Below are positions 27,801 to 36,076 of a stretch of 64,000 bases of DNA, one piece after another. The stretch spans positions 1,736,001-1,800,000 of the forward strand of contig NZ_CP095552.1 of assembly GCF_023078355.1 (NCBI RefSeq), given 5' to 3'. How positions within the stretch are numbered: the first letter of the stretch is position 1; each line of letters starts with the position of its first letter. This stretch comes from Gordonia hongkongensis (GTDB lineage Bacteria; Actinomycetota; Actinomycetes; Mycobacteriales; Mycobacteriaceae). The notes below the pieces were generated by a model. The model saw only the letters and a program-made list of their open reading frames with translations, was not told the DNA's origin and ran no database searches. Position numbers and translations under genes: made by a program.

Positions 27801-28319
27801 TCACTTCGCAGGTTCGAGGTTCGCGAAATGCTTGAGGGTGTCGGCCTCGATGGTCTTGTAGACCGTCGACGACGCGGGACCGGAGAACGCGGTGACCACA
27901 CGGGACGAGGTGGGCAACTCGAGCGCGAAGGTCCACTTGAGTCGGCAACCCATGTCGGCGGGCAAGATCTCCGTGGCCTCGCCGAAGCGTCGGATGCCGG
28001 GGACGTTCGCCCTCAGGACCCGGAAACCGTTGCGGTAGTGACCGTTCGCCGGGTCCTCGGTCCAGTCGAAGAAGTCCTCGTCGAGGGTCACGTAGCCGGG
28101 ACCGAGGACCGCGCGGCGTTGCGTTCCCACACCGTACGGCGGCGGTGAGACGAACTCGATCTTCTTGATCGCGCGGCACCAGTCCAGCGTGTGCTGACGG
28201 GTGAACTCGGCCCACGCGCGCTCCGGCGCGACCGGCAGACGCACGTCGATGACGTGCCGCACCGGCGCATCGTCGAAGAAGTCGAGATCGAAGGACTCCA
28301 GCTCATGGGAACGTGCCAT
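27801..28319 (-). CDS. SRPBCC family protein
   Basis: A 172-residue cytoplasmic protein with the START/Bet v1-like (SRPBCC) pattern: an N-terminal strand VRHVIDVRLPVAPERAWAEF, an alternating strand core, and a long C-terminal helix (TVYKTIEADTLKHFANLE). This fold binds hydrophobic ligands; many actinobacterial copies are polyketide cyclase/dehydrase-like or of unknown role. It is a single gene in the accessory stretch, divergent from the Ltp-domain gene with a 190-bp gap in which I see no clear site. Confidence 0.85.
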   Translation of the reverse strand: MARSHELESFDLDFFDDAPVRHVIDVRLPVAPERAWAEFTRQHTLDWCRAIKKIEFVSPPPYGVGTQRRAVLGPGYVTLDEDFFDWTEDPANGHYRNGFRVLRANVPGIRRFGEATEILPADMGCRLKWTFALELPTSSRVVTAFSGPASSTVYKTIEADTLKHFANLEPAK

Positions 28320-28512
28320 GGGTCACATTGAAGCACGGGCGTATGACCGGCGCGTCGGGCGTGCCTCGGTCCCGACGGTGCACGGTGATGCGGCTGGAGG
28401 TTCGTCCGTTCGGATGACACTGTGCGGCAACGGTTCTGTCGGACCCCGGTGCGACAGTGCGTGCAGATGCGGGACCGCTTCCCAGGTGCCGCACGGTAGA
28501 TGAGGACATACG

Positions 28513-29283
28513 ATGACCGACCCCCAGAACCAGAATCCCGACCCCAACGCGGGTCAGCAGCCGCCGTACGGCCAGCCGTATCAAGGGCAGCAGTACGGAC
28601 AGCCGCCGCAACCCGGGGCTCCGCAACCCGGGGCTCCGCAGTACGGCGCTCCGCAGTACGGCGCTCCGCAGTACGGTGCTCCGCCGCAATCCGGGGCTCC
28701 GCAACCCGGGGCTCCGCAGTACGGCGCTCCGCCGCAGCCATACCCGAGCCCACCTGCGAAGAAGAAAAAGAAGTGGCCTTGGATCCTGGGGGCTCTCGTG
28801 GTCCTGCTGATCATCATTCTTGCCGCCACCTCCGGCGGAGGGGCGGAGGACACGGACACCACGGCTGATTCGGGTGTTTCGTCCGCCCCTCAGAAACCCA
28901 CTGCGGCAGAAGATTCCGTGACTGACGAGGCCTCGACGCCGGCACAGGCTACGGAGCCGCAGCCACCCGCTGAGCAGGACCTGTCCTCTGAGCAGAAGAA
29001 CGCCGTGTCGAAGGCGGAAGACTATCTGTCCCTGTCCGGATTCTCGAAGTCCGGCTTGATCAAGCAACTGGAGTTCGAGGGTTTCTCGAACGCGGATGCC
29101 ACGGTGGCGGTGGACAAACTGGAGTCTGACGGAGACGTGAACTGGAATGAGCAGGCGGCCAAGAAGGCCGGCGAGTACCAAGCCGTGACACCCATGTCAC
29201 GCCAGGGACTCGTCCAGCAGTTGGAGTTTGAAGGTTTCACGCCCGAACAGGCTGCATACGGGGCCGACAACGCTGATTCCTGA
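28513..29283 (+). CDS. Pro/Gln-rich membrane-anchored protein with two Ltp repeats
   Basis: A 256-residue protein. The first 80 residues are Pro/Gln/Gly/Tyr-rich with tandem GAPQYGAPQ-type units; then a KKKKK stretch and one membrane helix (WPWILGALVVLLIIILAA), an acidic Thr/Ser/Pro linker, and two Ltp (host cell surface-exposed lipoprotein) repeats, FSKSGLIKQLEFEGFSNADA and MSRQGLVQQLEFEGFTPEQA. The topology places the Ltp repeats outside the cell. Ltp from phage TP-J34 blocks phage DNA injection, but actinobacterial copies are widespread and mostly of unknown role. There is no lipobox. A 68-bp palindrome follows the stop. Confidence 0.85.
   Translation: MTDPQNQNPDPNAGQQPPYGQPYQGQQYGQPPQPGAPQPGAPQYGAPQYGAPQYGAPPQSGAPQPGAPQYGAPPQPYPSPPAKKKKKWPWILGALVVLLIIILAATSGGGAEDTDTTADSGVSSAPQKPTAAEDSVTDEASTPAQATEPQPPAEQDLSSEQKNAVSKAEDYLSLSGFSKSGLIKQLEFEGFSNADATVAVDKLESDGDVNWNEQAAKKAGEYQAVTPMSRQGLVQQLEFEGFTPEQAAYGADNADS
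28608..28735 (+). repeat. Tandem 15-bp coding repeats
   Basis: About eight copies of a 15-base unit, GCTCCGCAGTACGGC or GCTCCGCAACCCGGG, lie head to tail inside the Ltp-domain gene and encode the GAPQY/GAPQP repeats. The near-identical DNA copies indicate recent slippage expansion, so copy number probably varies between strains. Confidence 0.9.
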
Positions 29284-29318
29284 AGGTCAGGTCGACCGAC
29301 ACGGCGTGAGTCGTCGCA

Positions 29319-29386
29319 ACCGGTGAACGTCAACTCGACTCCTGGACTTCGATCGAAGTCCAGGAGTCGAGTCGAGGTTCGCCGGT
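29319..29386. repeat. Palindromic intergenic element, copy B
   Basis: A 68-bp inverted repeat with a perfect 40-bp core (29333-29372) whose left arm is ACTCGACTCCTGGACTTCGA, and outer arms ACCGGTGAAC/GTTCGCCGGT that pair with one mismatch. It lies between the first Ltp gene and the AbiEi/DUF559-type gene. The core is identical to copies C and D and structurally equivalent to copy A at 1302. Confidence 0.92.
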
Positions 29387-29445
29387 CGTGGGGTAAGCGA
29401 CCCTCGCAAGCGGATCCGATATCGGCCCTGGTGCGTCCTAAAGTC

Positions 29446-30381
29446 ATGACCTCTTTTCCCACCGACAGACACGGGCTGATTCGCCGCACGGCAACGCTGC
29501 GACTCGGCATCAACGACGACGCTGTGACAGCCGCCGTACGGCGCGGCGAACTGATTCGTCTTGCCCCGGGGGTCTGCGCACTGGCGGCCGACGAGGCGTC
29601 CGCCGAGGACCCGGGTGACCGTCTGTACCGACTGAGATCGATCGCGGTCGCGACGTCTGTTCGAGACTGTGACGCGTCGATCCTGAGTCACGACTCGGCG
29701 GCAGCCGTTCACGAGCTGCCGCTGCTGCACCCGGAACGCGAGGTCGTGCATCTGACGAAGAAGTCGAAGGTGGGCGGGTTCGGGCACGGGTTACGGATCG
29801 TCCATGCCGGGCCGGTGGCGCCCGACGAGGTGGTCGACATCGGCGGAATCAGGGTCACGTCTCGTGAGCGAACCGCCGTAGATGTTGCGATGTCCGGTGA
29901 CTTCGCCCAAGCGCTGGCCGTGTTCGATCGCGCGCTAGCGTCCGGCGCCGACATCGCCACGATGACCCGTATCCTCGCGTCGCGGAACCGTTGGCGCGGT
30001 GCGGGGACCGCGCGTCGTGCCCTTGCGCATGCGGACGGTGCGTCGGAGAGTGTCGGGGAGTCGTGGAGCCGGGCGCAGATGATCGAGGCCGGGTTGCCGA
30101 CTCCGCGACTGCAGCACACGTTCCAGACGGACGCCGGAGACGCGCGGACCGACTTCGACTGGGACGGAACACTTGTCGGTGAGTTCGACGGACTACAGAA
30201 GTACGGCCGACTGTTGCGCCAGGGTGAGAGCCCGCGCGATGCACTCATCCGGGAGAAGCGTCGGGAGGATGCGCTGCGCGCACAGGGGATCATGGTGATC
30301 CGATGGACGTGGGGAACGATCGAGCGCGGCGGGCTCGCCAATCTGCTCCGGCCGTGGTTGGACAAACTGACCGCGGCTTGA
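29446..30381 (+). CDS. AbiEi-like antitoxin-domain/DUF559 protein
   Basis: About 311 residues from the ATG at 29446; the frame is open further upstream only because it reads through the palindrome. The N terminus has the winged-helix AbiEi_4 pattern seen in type IV antitoxin-like proteins (GLIRRTATLRLGINDDAVTAAVRRGELIRLAPGVC). The C terminus has the DUF559/Vsr-like endonuclease-fold pattern (EFDGLQKYGRL, then EKRREDALRAQGIMVIRWTW). Many actinobacteria carry many such genes and their role is unproven. No toxin gene is adjacent. Palindromes flank it on both sides. Confidence 0.8.
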   Translation: MTSFPTDRHGLIRRTATLRLGINDDAVTAAVRRGELIRLAPGVCALAADEASAEDPGDRLYRLRSIAVATSVRDCDASILSHDSAAAVHELPLLHPEREVVHLTKKSKVGGFGHGLRIVHAGPVAPDEVVDIGGIRVTSRERTAVDVAMSGDFAQALAVFDRALASGADIATMTRILASRNRWRGAGTARRALAHADGASESVGESWSRAQMIEAGLPTPRLQHTFQTDAGDARTDFDWDGTLVGEFDGLQKYGRLLRQGESPRDALIREKRREDALRAQGIMVIRWTWGTIERGGLANLLRPWLDKLTAA

Positions 30382-30449
30382 CCGATGAACCCCAACTCGA
30401 CTCCTGGACTTCGATCGAAGTCCAGGAGTCGAGTCGAGGTTCGCCGGTC
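30380..30449. repeat. Palindromic intergenic element, copy C
   Basis: A 70-bp inverted repeat with the same perfect 40-bp core (30395-30434) as copy B and outer arms GACCGATGAAC/GTTCGCCGGTC. Its left arm overlaps the stop codon of the AbiEi/DUF559-type gene and its right arm ends just before the second Ltp gene. Confidence 0.92.
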
Positions 30450-30464
30450 GGAGCACGACCGTCG

Positions 30465-30932
30465 TTGGCACGCCGTGTGTGGCCCCGTCTGATTGCCGGC
30501 GTGGTCGCGGTGTGCGGAATTGCGTTGGGAGTCAGTACGATCGGCATTCAAAGTGGCGTCGCTGTGACCGCTACCGGTTCGAGCCAGGTGTTCGAGCAGT
30601 CACCGACGACCGGGACTCCCGGTGCAGAGTCACTCGCGACCTGGGAGCAGACGAGCGCAGTGGCGAAGGCGAAGGAGTACCTCTCGATCATGGCGTTCTC
30701 GAGAGCGGGTCTGATCGATCAGCTGGAGTACGAAGGGTTCTCGACGGCCGACGCGACGTACGCCGTGACCGAGGTCGAGGCTCAGGGCGCCGTCGACTGG
30801 AACGAACAGGCGGCGCAGAAGGCCCGCGACTATCGTTCGATGACGGCGTTCTCGCGGCAGGGCTTGATCGAACAGCTCGAGTATGAGGGCTTCACGTCCA
30901 CGCAGGCGACGTATGGGGTCGACCACGCGTAG
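30465..30932 (+). CDS. Secreted or anchored protein with two Ltp repeats
   Basis: About 155 residues. A hydrophobic N-terminal segment (RLIAGVVAVCGIALGVSTIG) acts as signal peptide or anchor, followed by a short Ser/Thr-rich linker and two Ltp repeats, FSRAGLIDQLEYEGFSTADA and FSRQGLIEQLEYEGFTSTQA. It is a shorter paralogue of the product of 28513 without the Pro/Gln-rich cytoplasmic part. The start is uncertain: TTG at 30465 and GTG at 30477 are both possible, and upstream in-frame codons lie inside the palindrome. No cysteine stands at a lipobox position. Confidence 0.7.
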   Translation: MARRVWPRLIAGVVAVCGIALGVSTIGIQSGVAVTATGSSQVFEQSPTTGTPGAESLATWEQTSAVAKAKEYLSIMAFSRAGLIDQLEYEGFSTADATYAVTEVEAQGAVDWNEQAAQKARDYRSMTAFSRQGLIEQLEYEGFTSTQATYGVDHA

Positions 30933-30937
30933 GGCAC

Positions 30938-31007
30938 GACCGATGAACCCCAACTCGACTCCTGGACTTCGATCGAAGTCCAGGAGTCGAGTTGAGGTTC
31001 GCCGGTC
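30938..31007. repeat. Palindromic intergenic element, copy D
   Basis: A 70-bp inverted repeat with the same 40-bp core as copies B and C (30953-30992). In this copy the perfect pairing extends to 44 bp (30951-30994) because the base after the right core arm is T, which pairs, whereas the other copies have an A-C mismatch there. It follows the second Ltp gene and precedes the greA terminator. Confidence 0.92.
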
Positions 31008-31052
31008 GCGCGACCGGCGGTAGCTCACGGACGAGAACCCCCGAAAACACGA

Positions 31053-31081
31053 AACCCGGGACGGTCATACCGTCCCGGGTT
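31053..31081. terminator. Bidirectional terminator between Ltp and greA
   Basis: AACCCGGGACGGT pairs perfectly with its complement across a three-base CAT loop. A-rich bases lie to the left and T-rich bases to the right, so it can serve both converging genes. Confidence 0.88.
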
Positions 31082-31096
31082 GTGTTCGTCGTCCGA

Positions 31097-31588
31097 TCAG
31101 CCGTGGTAGGGCTCCGCGCTGACCAGGGTCACCTTGATGGTGGCACCGCTGGGCACGGAGTACTCGCGGGTCTCGCCGACCTTGGCGTCGATGAGGGCGG
31201 CGCCGAGCGGGGAGCTCGGGGAGTAGGTCTCCAGGCCGCCCTGGCCGCTCTCCTCGCGGGTGGCGATGAGGAACGTCTCGGTGTCCTTCTCGTCGCCGTC
31301 GTAGTAGACGGTCACGACGGAACCGGGCAGTGCGACGCCGGACTGGGTCGGCGCCTCGCCGACCTTCGCGTTGTTCAGCAGTTCCTGCAGCTGGCGGATG
31401 CGCGCTTCCTGCTGGCCCTGCTCCTCGCGAGCGGCGTGGTAGCCACCGTTCTCCTTGAGGTCGCCTTCTTCGCGACGCTCGTTGATCTCGGCGGCGATGA
31501 CCGGACGGTTGGCGATCAACGAATCGAGCTCGCTCTTGAGGCGGTCATGCGACTCTTGGGTCAGCCAGGTCACCTGGGTGTCGGTCAT
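31097..31588 (-). CDS. greA: Transcription elongation factor GreA
   Basis: A 163-residue factor with an N-terminal antiparallel coiled coil (about 10-80; [20 protein letters not shown], then [20 protein letters not shown] with the Asp-Leu-Lys-Glu tip) and a C-terminal FKBP-like domain. It enters the RNA polymerase secondary channel and stimulates cleavage of backtracked RNA. AAAGGAG lies 6 bases upstream of the ATG. It matches Rv1080c in order, but about 18.7 kb of other genes separate it from metB here. Confidence 0.97.
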   Translation of the reverse strand: MTDTQVTWLTQESHDRLKSELDSLIANRPVIAAEINERREEGDLKENGGYHAAREEQGQQEARIRQLQELLNNAKVGEAPTQSGVALPGSVVTVYYDGDEKDTETFLIATREESGQGGLETYSPSSPLGAALIDAKVGETREYSVPSGATIKVTLVSAEPYHG

Positions 31589-31716
31589 CGGTCACTCCTT
31601 TGTGTTGTCCGCGCCCCGGGCGACCGTTTACACCAGGGGCATATGGACTGCTGAAAATGCAGCAACACGACCCCTCGCGGAGCCGTGTATCCGTTCAGGG
31701 TACCAGGTGGTGAGAC

Positions 31717-32487
31717 CTATGGCACATCGGTACTACCGCGCGACAGCGCGCCGAGAGCGTCCTGATACGTCGGTTCCATCCGTTTTAGCCATCCCACAAC
31801 GAAATACGTCACAGGCATGAGGATGACCTCGACGAGTGTCTTCCACACGAACCCGACGATCGTGTAATTGATGAAATCTCCCCAGGTCGAGATACCCAGG
31901 GCGGTGGCGGCGATCGAACAGAAGACGATGGTGTCGGCCAACTGGCCGACAATCGTCGAACCCAGCAGGCGCGCCCAGAGGCGATTTTCCCCGGCGCGTT
32001 CCTTCATTTTCACCAGGACGAAGGAATTGAGGAATTCGCCCACGACGTAACCGGCCAATCCGGCGAGCAGGAATTGTGGGACGACCCCGGCAACCGTCTC
32101 GAAAGCCGCCTGGCCTTCGTAGAATTCGGCGGCCGGCAGGTGAATGGTCAACCAGAAACACAACGACGCGAGAATCAGGACCGCGAACCCGGCGAGGATC
32201 GTCCGGCGCATGGCACGGAACCCGTAGACCTCGCTGATCACGTCGCCCAGCACGTACGCGAGCGGGAACAGGAAGAAGGCGCCGTCGGTCACCAGGCCGT
32301 CCATCTGGATCGGCCCGAGATCGACCTGCAGCCATTCGTCGAACAGGACGACGCCCTTGGTGCCGGTGACGTTGCTGATGAGCATGACGCCGACGAAGAC
32401 GGCGACCAGAAGGGGGAAGTAGCGGCTGCCGATGGAGGCGAAGGCGGCGCGCGGCGACGGCAGCTCGCTGCCGGTGGACGCGGTCAC
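31717..32487 (-). CDS. Queuosine precursor transporter (VUT/YhhQ family)
   Basis: A 256-residue membrane protein with about six helices and the DUF165/YhhQ pattern (LLISNVTGTKGV-like N terminus, FPLAYVLGDVISEVYGFRAM, AGYVVGEFLNSFVLVKMK). E. coli YhhQ imports 7-cyano-7-deazaguanine for tRNA queuosine synthesis, so a salvage role is inferred; no other queuosine gene is in the window. Its start overlaps the stop of the upstream DUF4307 gene by 4 bases, indicating translational coupling. Confidence 0.9.
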   Translation of the reverse strand: MTASTGSELPSPRAAFASIGSRYFPLLVAVFVGVMLISNVTGTKGVVLFDEWLQVDLGPIQMDGLVTDGAFFLFPLAYVLGDVISEVYGFRAMRRTILAGFAVLILASLCFWLTIHLPAAEFYEGQAAFETVAGVVPQFLLAGLAGYVVGEFLNSFVLVKMKERAGENRLWARLLGSTIVGQLADTIVFCSIAATALGISTWGDFINYTIVGFVWKTLVEVILMPVTYFVVGWLKRMEPTYQDALGALSRGSTDVP

Positions 32488-32981
32488 GAGGCCGAGGGCT
32501 TCAGGTAGGCGGGGACATCCAGGGTGCAGCCGAAGACCTCGCCGATGACCGGTGGTTTCGACGTCGTGACCTCGGTGCGGACGCCGATCCGTTCTGCGGA
32601 GTCCGCGGGGATCAGGATCTCGCGACGCCCGGTCTCGCCGCCGTCGCGGGAGCGGCCGCGCACCACACAGGCAGCCGCCCGGCTCGGATCGGAACGCTCG
32701 ACGGTGAACTGCACCGCGACGGTCGAGCCGTCGATGATCTCGTAGCCGGTGGCCTCACCGGTCACGTCCGCCGACGAGAACTTGCTGTAGCCGATGACGG
32801 CGAGGGTCACGCCGGCCGCGACGACCAGGATCGACAGGGCGATGAACCAGCGACGACGCCCAGAGGCGGTCTCCGAACGCTCCGGATAGGTGGCGCGCGG
32901 ACCGCTGTGCGGTCGCAAGGTGTCGGGTGTCGCGCGCGGCGCGTCACCGGCGTCTGCGGCGCCCCCGTCCGAACTGTTCAC
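32484..32981 (-). CDS. DUF4307 domain membrane protein
   Basis: A 165-residue protein starting at GTG, with a cytoplasmic Pro/Arg-rich N terminus of about 45 residues, one membrane helix (WFIALSILVVAAGVTLAVIG) and an extracytoplasmic beta-rich domain. It corresponds to the conserved DUF4307 protein next to mca in mycobacteria (Rv1081c position). It diverges from mca with a 48-bp gap. Function unknown. Confidence 0.85.
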   Translation of the reverse strand: MNSSDGGAADAGDAPRATPDTLRPHSGPRATYPERSETASGRRRWFIALSILVVAAGVTLAVIGYSKFSSADVTGEATGYEIIDGSTVAVQFTVERSDPSRAAACVVRGRSRDGGETGRREILIPADSAERIGVRTEVTTSKPPVIGEVFGCTLDVPAYLKPSAS

Positions 32982-33029
32982 GCGTCAATACCTACCATGG
33001 GAGGAGTAGCGATCCGAAGGTGAGGAACT

Positions 33030-33926
33030 GTGACCGAATCCCACGTCGGCGACCCCAAGTCGGGTGTGTTCCGGCTGATGGCGGTGCACGCGCACCCAGA
33101 CGACGAGTCGAGCAAGGGTGCCGCCACGACCGCGAAGTATGCGGCCGAGGGCAACGAAGTGCTCGTCGTCACACTCACCGGCGGTGAGCGTGGCGACATC
33201 CTGAATCCGGCGATGGACCGCCCGGGCATCAAAGAGCGGATGACCGAGGTCCGTCGCGAGGAGATGGCCAAGGCCGCCGAGGCGCTCGGCGTCCGACAGA
33301 CATGGCTCGGCTTCGTCGACTCGGGCCTCCCCGAGGGCGACCCGCTCCCGCCTGTTCCGGAGGGTTCCTTCGCCTCGGTGCCGCTCGACGAGGCCACCGA
33401 GGCCTTGGTGCGCGTGGTCCGCGAGTTCCGCCCGCACGTGATCGTCACCTACGACGAGCACGGCGGATATCCGCATCCCGATCACATCCGCTGCCATGAG
33501 GTGTCGGTCGCGGCGTACGAGCAGTCCGGCGATCCGGACGCGTTCCCGGACGCCGGCGAACCGTGGACGGTGTCGAAGCTCTACTACACCCACGGGTTCA
33601 TCCGGGACCGGATGGTCCTGTTCTCCGACGAGTTCGCGCGGCACGGCCAGGAGAGTCCGTTCGCCGAGTGGCTCAGCAAGTGGGACCCGAGCCGTGGCGA
33701 TCTGATGGGACGTGTGACGACCCAGGTCGAGTGCTCCAAGTACTTCCCGCAGCGTGACGACGCGCTGCGCGCCCACGCCACGCAGATCGATCCGAACGGG
33801 GTGTTCTTCGCGGTGCCGCTGGAGTGGCAACAACGCCTGTGGCCGACGGAGGAGTTCGAGCTCGCCCGGACCCGGGTCAAGACCGCGTTGCCGGAGACCG
33901 ATCTCTTCGCCGGGATCGAGGCGTGA
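33030..33926 (+). CDS. mca: Mycothiol conjugate amidase
   Basis: A 298-residue zinc amidase of the PIG-L family that cleaves mycothiol S-conjugates to release mercapturic acids for export, a detoxification step in actinomycetes. The metal site is in [12 protein letters not shown] near residue 22, with a third histidine ligand in [13 protein letters not shown]. The Mca-specific [18 protein letters not shown] and [16 protein letters not shown] segments separate it from MshB. It starts at GTG. The next gene begins inside its stop codon (TGATG), so they are co-translated. Its presence implies that the organism makes mycothiol. Confidence 0.96.
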   Translation: MTESHVGDPKSGVFRLMAVHAHPDDESSKGAATTAKYAAEGNEVLVVTLTGGERGDILNPAMDRPGIKERMTEVRREEMAKAAEALGVRQTWLGFVDSGLPEGDPLPPVPEGSFASVPLDEATEALVRVVREFRPHVIVTYDEHGGYPHPDHIRCHEVSVAAYEQSGDPDAFPDAGEPWTVSKLYYTHGFIRDRMVLFSDEFARHGQESPFAEWLSKWDPSRGDLMGRVTTQVECSKYFPQRDDALRAHATQIDPNGVFFAVPLEWQQRLWPTEEFELARTRVKTALPETDLFAGIEA

Positions 33927-34255
33927 TGGGCACCAGCACAGTCGTGAACGACACCCTGATGGTCCTGGCGCAGGAACCCCAGGGGCCGGAGTTCGGCAAG
34001 GCCTCACCGCTGGGCCTGCTCGTGATCCTGTTGCTGCTCGTCGGGACTGCGTTCCTCATCTGGTCGATGAACCGGCAGCTGAAGAAGCTGCCCGCGTCCT
34101 TCGACGCCGAACACCCGGAGGCCGACCAGGCCTTCGACGAGGGAACCGATTCGCCGGGCCCGGCCGGTTCGGACGCGGTCGCACCGAACCCGCCCGGGAC
34201 CCCGGGTGCCACCAGTGCCGCGGGCACCGACGACCGGCGGCCCGCCGACACCTGA
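33926..34255 (+). CDS. Small single-pass membrane protein (Rv1083-like)
   Basis: A 109-residue protein with one membrane helix (LGLLVILLLLVGTAFLIWSM), a conserved NRQLKKLPASFD motif just after it, and a disordered Pro/Gly/Ala-rich tail. Its ATG overlaps the mca stop codon (TGATG), which sets the start. A similar small protein follows mca in mycobacteria. Function unknown; the tight coupling suggests a role connected with Mca. Confidence 0.8.
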   Translation: MGTSTVVNDTLMVLAQEPQGPEFGKASPLGLLVILLLLVGTAFLIWSMNRQLKKLPASFDAEHPEADQAFDEGTDSPGPAGSDAVAPNPPGTPGATSAAGTDDRRPADT

Positions 34256-34277
34256 GTCGAGGCGTAGAAGTGGAGTC

Positions 34278-34781
34278 ATGCGCATCTCCACTCTGATCGG
34301 GACGTCACTCGCGACCGCTGCGGCGGCAGCCATCGGCAGTGTGGTCACCAAGCCGGCGGTCGAGACCTGGTATCCGAAGCTGGCGAAACCGTCCTTCGTA
34401 CCACCGAACTGGGCGTTCCCGCTCGCCTGGACCTCGCTCTACGCCGACCTCGCGGTGACCTCGGCAGTCACCCTCGACGACCTGGCCGACGACGGCGACC
34501 ACGAACAACGTCAGCGGTATCTCGCGGCGCTCGGCGCCAACCTCGTGCTCAACGGCGGGTGGAGCTGGATCTACTTCGGCCGGGGCGCCCTCGGAACCGC
34601 GTCGGTCGCGGCGGCGGCGCTCACCGTGAGCAGCGCCGACCTCGCCCGGCGCACCGCACGGACGAACCGGACGGCAGGTGCCGCGCTCGCCGCCTACCCG
34701 GCGTGGTGCGCGTTCGCCACCGTGCTCTCGACGAGCGCCTGGTGGCTCAATCGTGGTCGGCGGTCACCGGCGCCTGCCTGA
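34278..34781 (+). CDS. TspO/MBR family protein
   Basis: A 167-residue membrane protein with five helices and the TspO pattern WYPKLAKPSFVPPNWAFPLAW in the first loop, plus NGGWSWIYFGRG in the third helix region. TspO proteins bind tetrapyrroles and modulate stress responses. The ATG at 34278 follows a GGAG motif. It converges on rocD with a 35-bp overlap of 3' ends. Confidence 0.87.
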   Translation: MRISTLIGTSLATAAAAAIGSVVTKPAVETWYPKLAKPSFVPPNWAFPLAWTSLYADLAVTSAVTLDDLADDGDHEQRQRYLAALGANLVLNGGWSWIYFGRGALGTASVAAAALTVSSADLARRTARTNRTAGAALAAYPAWCAFATVLSTSAWWLNRGRRSPAPA

Positions 34782-36003
34782 GCGTCGCGGCGAATCGGTC
34801 CATCGCCCAGTCGATCTCGGATTCCGTGACCACGAGCGGTGGTGCGAGTCGCAGCGTCGAGCCGTGGGTGTCCTTGGCGAGGACATTGCGTTCGGACAGC
34901 CGCAGACAGAAGTCCTTGCCGGTGCCGAGCGCGGGGTCGAGATCGATCCCTGCCCACAGGCCGAGGCCGCGCACCGCCACCACCCCGTTCCCGACGAAGT
35001 CGCGCAGTCGGGCGTGCAGATGATCGCCCAGTTCCGCCGCCCGTCGTTGCCAGGTCCCGTCGGCGAGCATGTCGACGACGGTGTGACCGACGGCTGCGGC
35101 GAGCGGGTTACCGCCGAAGGTCGATCCGTGCTGACCGGGATGCAGCACGCCGAGGACGTCGTGGTCGGCAACCACCGCCGACACCGGTAGGAGCCCGCCG
35201 CCGAGTGCCTTCCCCAGCAGGTAGACGTCGGGTTCGACGCCCCAGTGCTCTACTGCGAAGGTCCTACCGGTGCGGCCCAGACCGGACTGGATCTCGTCGG
35301 CGATGAACAGCACGCCGCGTTCGGAGCAGAGGGCCCGCGTGCCGGGCAGGTAATCGTCGGGAGGCACGACGACGCCGGCTTCGCCTTGGACGGGTTCGAG
35401 CAGGACGGCCACCGTGTTCTCGTCGATCGCGGCATCGAGGGCAGCCAGGTCGCCGAACGGGACACGAACGAATCCCGGTGTGTAGGGGCCGAATCCGGCG
35501 CGCGCCTCGGGGTCGTCGCTGAACGAGACGATCGTCGTCGTGCGGCCGTGGAAGTTCCCGGAGGCCACCACGATCGTGGCGCGGCCGTCGGGTACGCCTT
35601 TGACGTCGTAACCCCACTTGCGGGCGACCTTGATCCCGGATTCGACCGCCTCCGCACCTGTGTTCATCGGCAGGACCATGTCCTTGCCGCACAGGGAAGC
35701 CAGTGCGGCGCAGAACGGTTCGAGTCGATCGGACCGAAATGCGCGGCTGGTGAGGGTGACCCGCGCCAGCTGATCGAGTGCGGCGGCGACGATGCGTGGA
35801 TGGCGGTGGCCGAAATTGACCGCGGAATAGGCCCCGAGACAGTCGAGGTGTCGACGGCCGTCGATGTCGGTGATCCAGGCCCCCTCGGCGGTGGCCGCGG
35901 TCACCGGGATCGGCGAATAGTTGTGCGCCACATGAGGTTCGACGACGCCGAGCGGTGCGCCCGCGCTGGTGTGGGTGCCGGTGCCGGGGCTCGTCATCGT
36001 CAT
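34747..36003 (-). CDS. rocD: Ornithine--oxo-acid transaminase
   Basis: A 418-residue class III aminotransferase that converts ornithine and a 2-oxo acid to glutamate semialdehyde for arginine catabolism. Visible landmarks are the Gly-Ala PLP-phosphate motif [20 protein letters not shown], the Asp of [15 protein letters not shown], and the PLP lysine in [10 protein letters not shown]. The ATG at 36003 is the first start after the divergent promoter. An Lrp/AsnC regulator lies on the opposite strand 73 bp away with a palindromic site between, matching the common rocD-Lrp pairing. Confidence 0.92.
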   Translation of the reverse strand: MTMTSPGTGTHTSAGAPLGVVEPHVAHNYSPIPVTAATAEGAWITDIDGRRHLDCLGAYSAVNFGHRHPRIVAAALDQLARVTLTSRAFRSDRLEPFCAALASLCGKDMVLPMNTGAEAVESGIKVARKWGYDVKGVPDGRATIVVASGNFHGRTTTIVSFSDDPEARAGFGPYTPGFVRVPFGDLAALDAAIDENTVAVLLEPVQGEAGVVVPPDDYLPGTRALCSERGVLFIADEIQSGLGRTGRTFAVEHWGVEPDVYLLGKALGGGLLPVSAVVADHDVLGVLHPGQHGSTFGGNPLAAAVGHTVVDMLADGTWQRRAAELGDHLHARLRDFVGNGVVAVRGLGLWAGIDLDPALGTGKDFCLRLSERNVLAKDTHGSTLRLAPPLVVTESEIDWAMDRFAATLRQAPVTADHD

Positions 36004-36035
36004 GAATCGAGGGTATCGTCGAGGTCTGGTGCAAA

Positions 36036-36051
36036 CAATCGACGTCGATTG
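36036..36051. promoter_or_regulatory. Palindromic operator between rocD and the Lrp gene
   Basis: CAATCGACGTCGATTG is a perfect 16-bp palindrome with AT-rich outer ends, centred in the 73-bp gap between rocD and the divergent Lrp/AsnC gene. Lrp-family proteins bind such sites next to their targets, so control of both genes is likely. Confidence 0.55.
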
Positions 36052-36076
36052 CGTCTGAACGCAACGGATCGCCGGT

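Noticed and set aside
28608..28735. Possible CRISPR-like array of short repeats
   Set aside because: The repeats are contiguous with no spacers and encode an in-frame Gly-Ala-Pro-Gln-Tyr repeat, so they are a coding tandem repeat.
29323..29445. N-terminal extension of the AbiEi-like protein through the palindrome
   Set aside because: The extra residues are a translation of the repeat itself, the same residues occur in other frames near the other copies, and a good ATG lies at 29446.
28513..31007. Established anti-phage defence island
   Set aside because: Ltp and AbiEi-like domains are suggestive, but there is no toxin, nuclease complex, integrase or known defence gene beside them, so only a weak inference is recorded.
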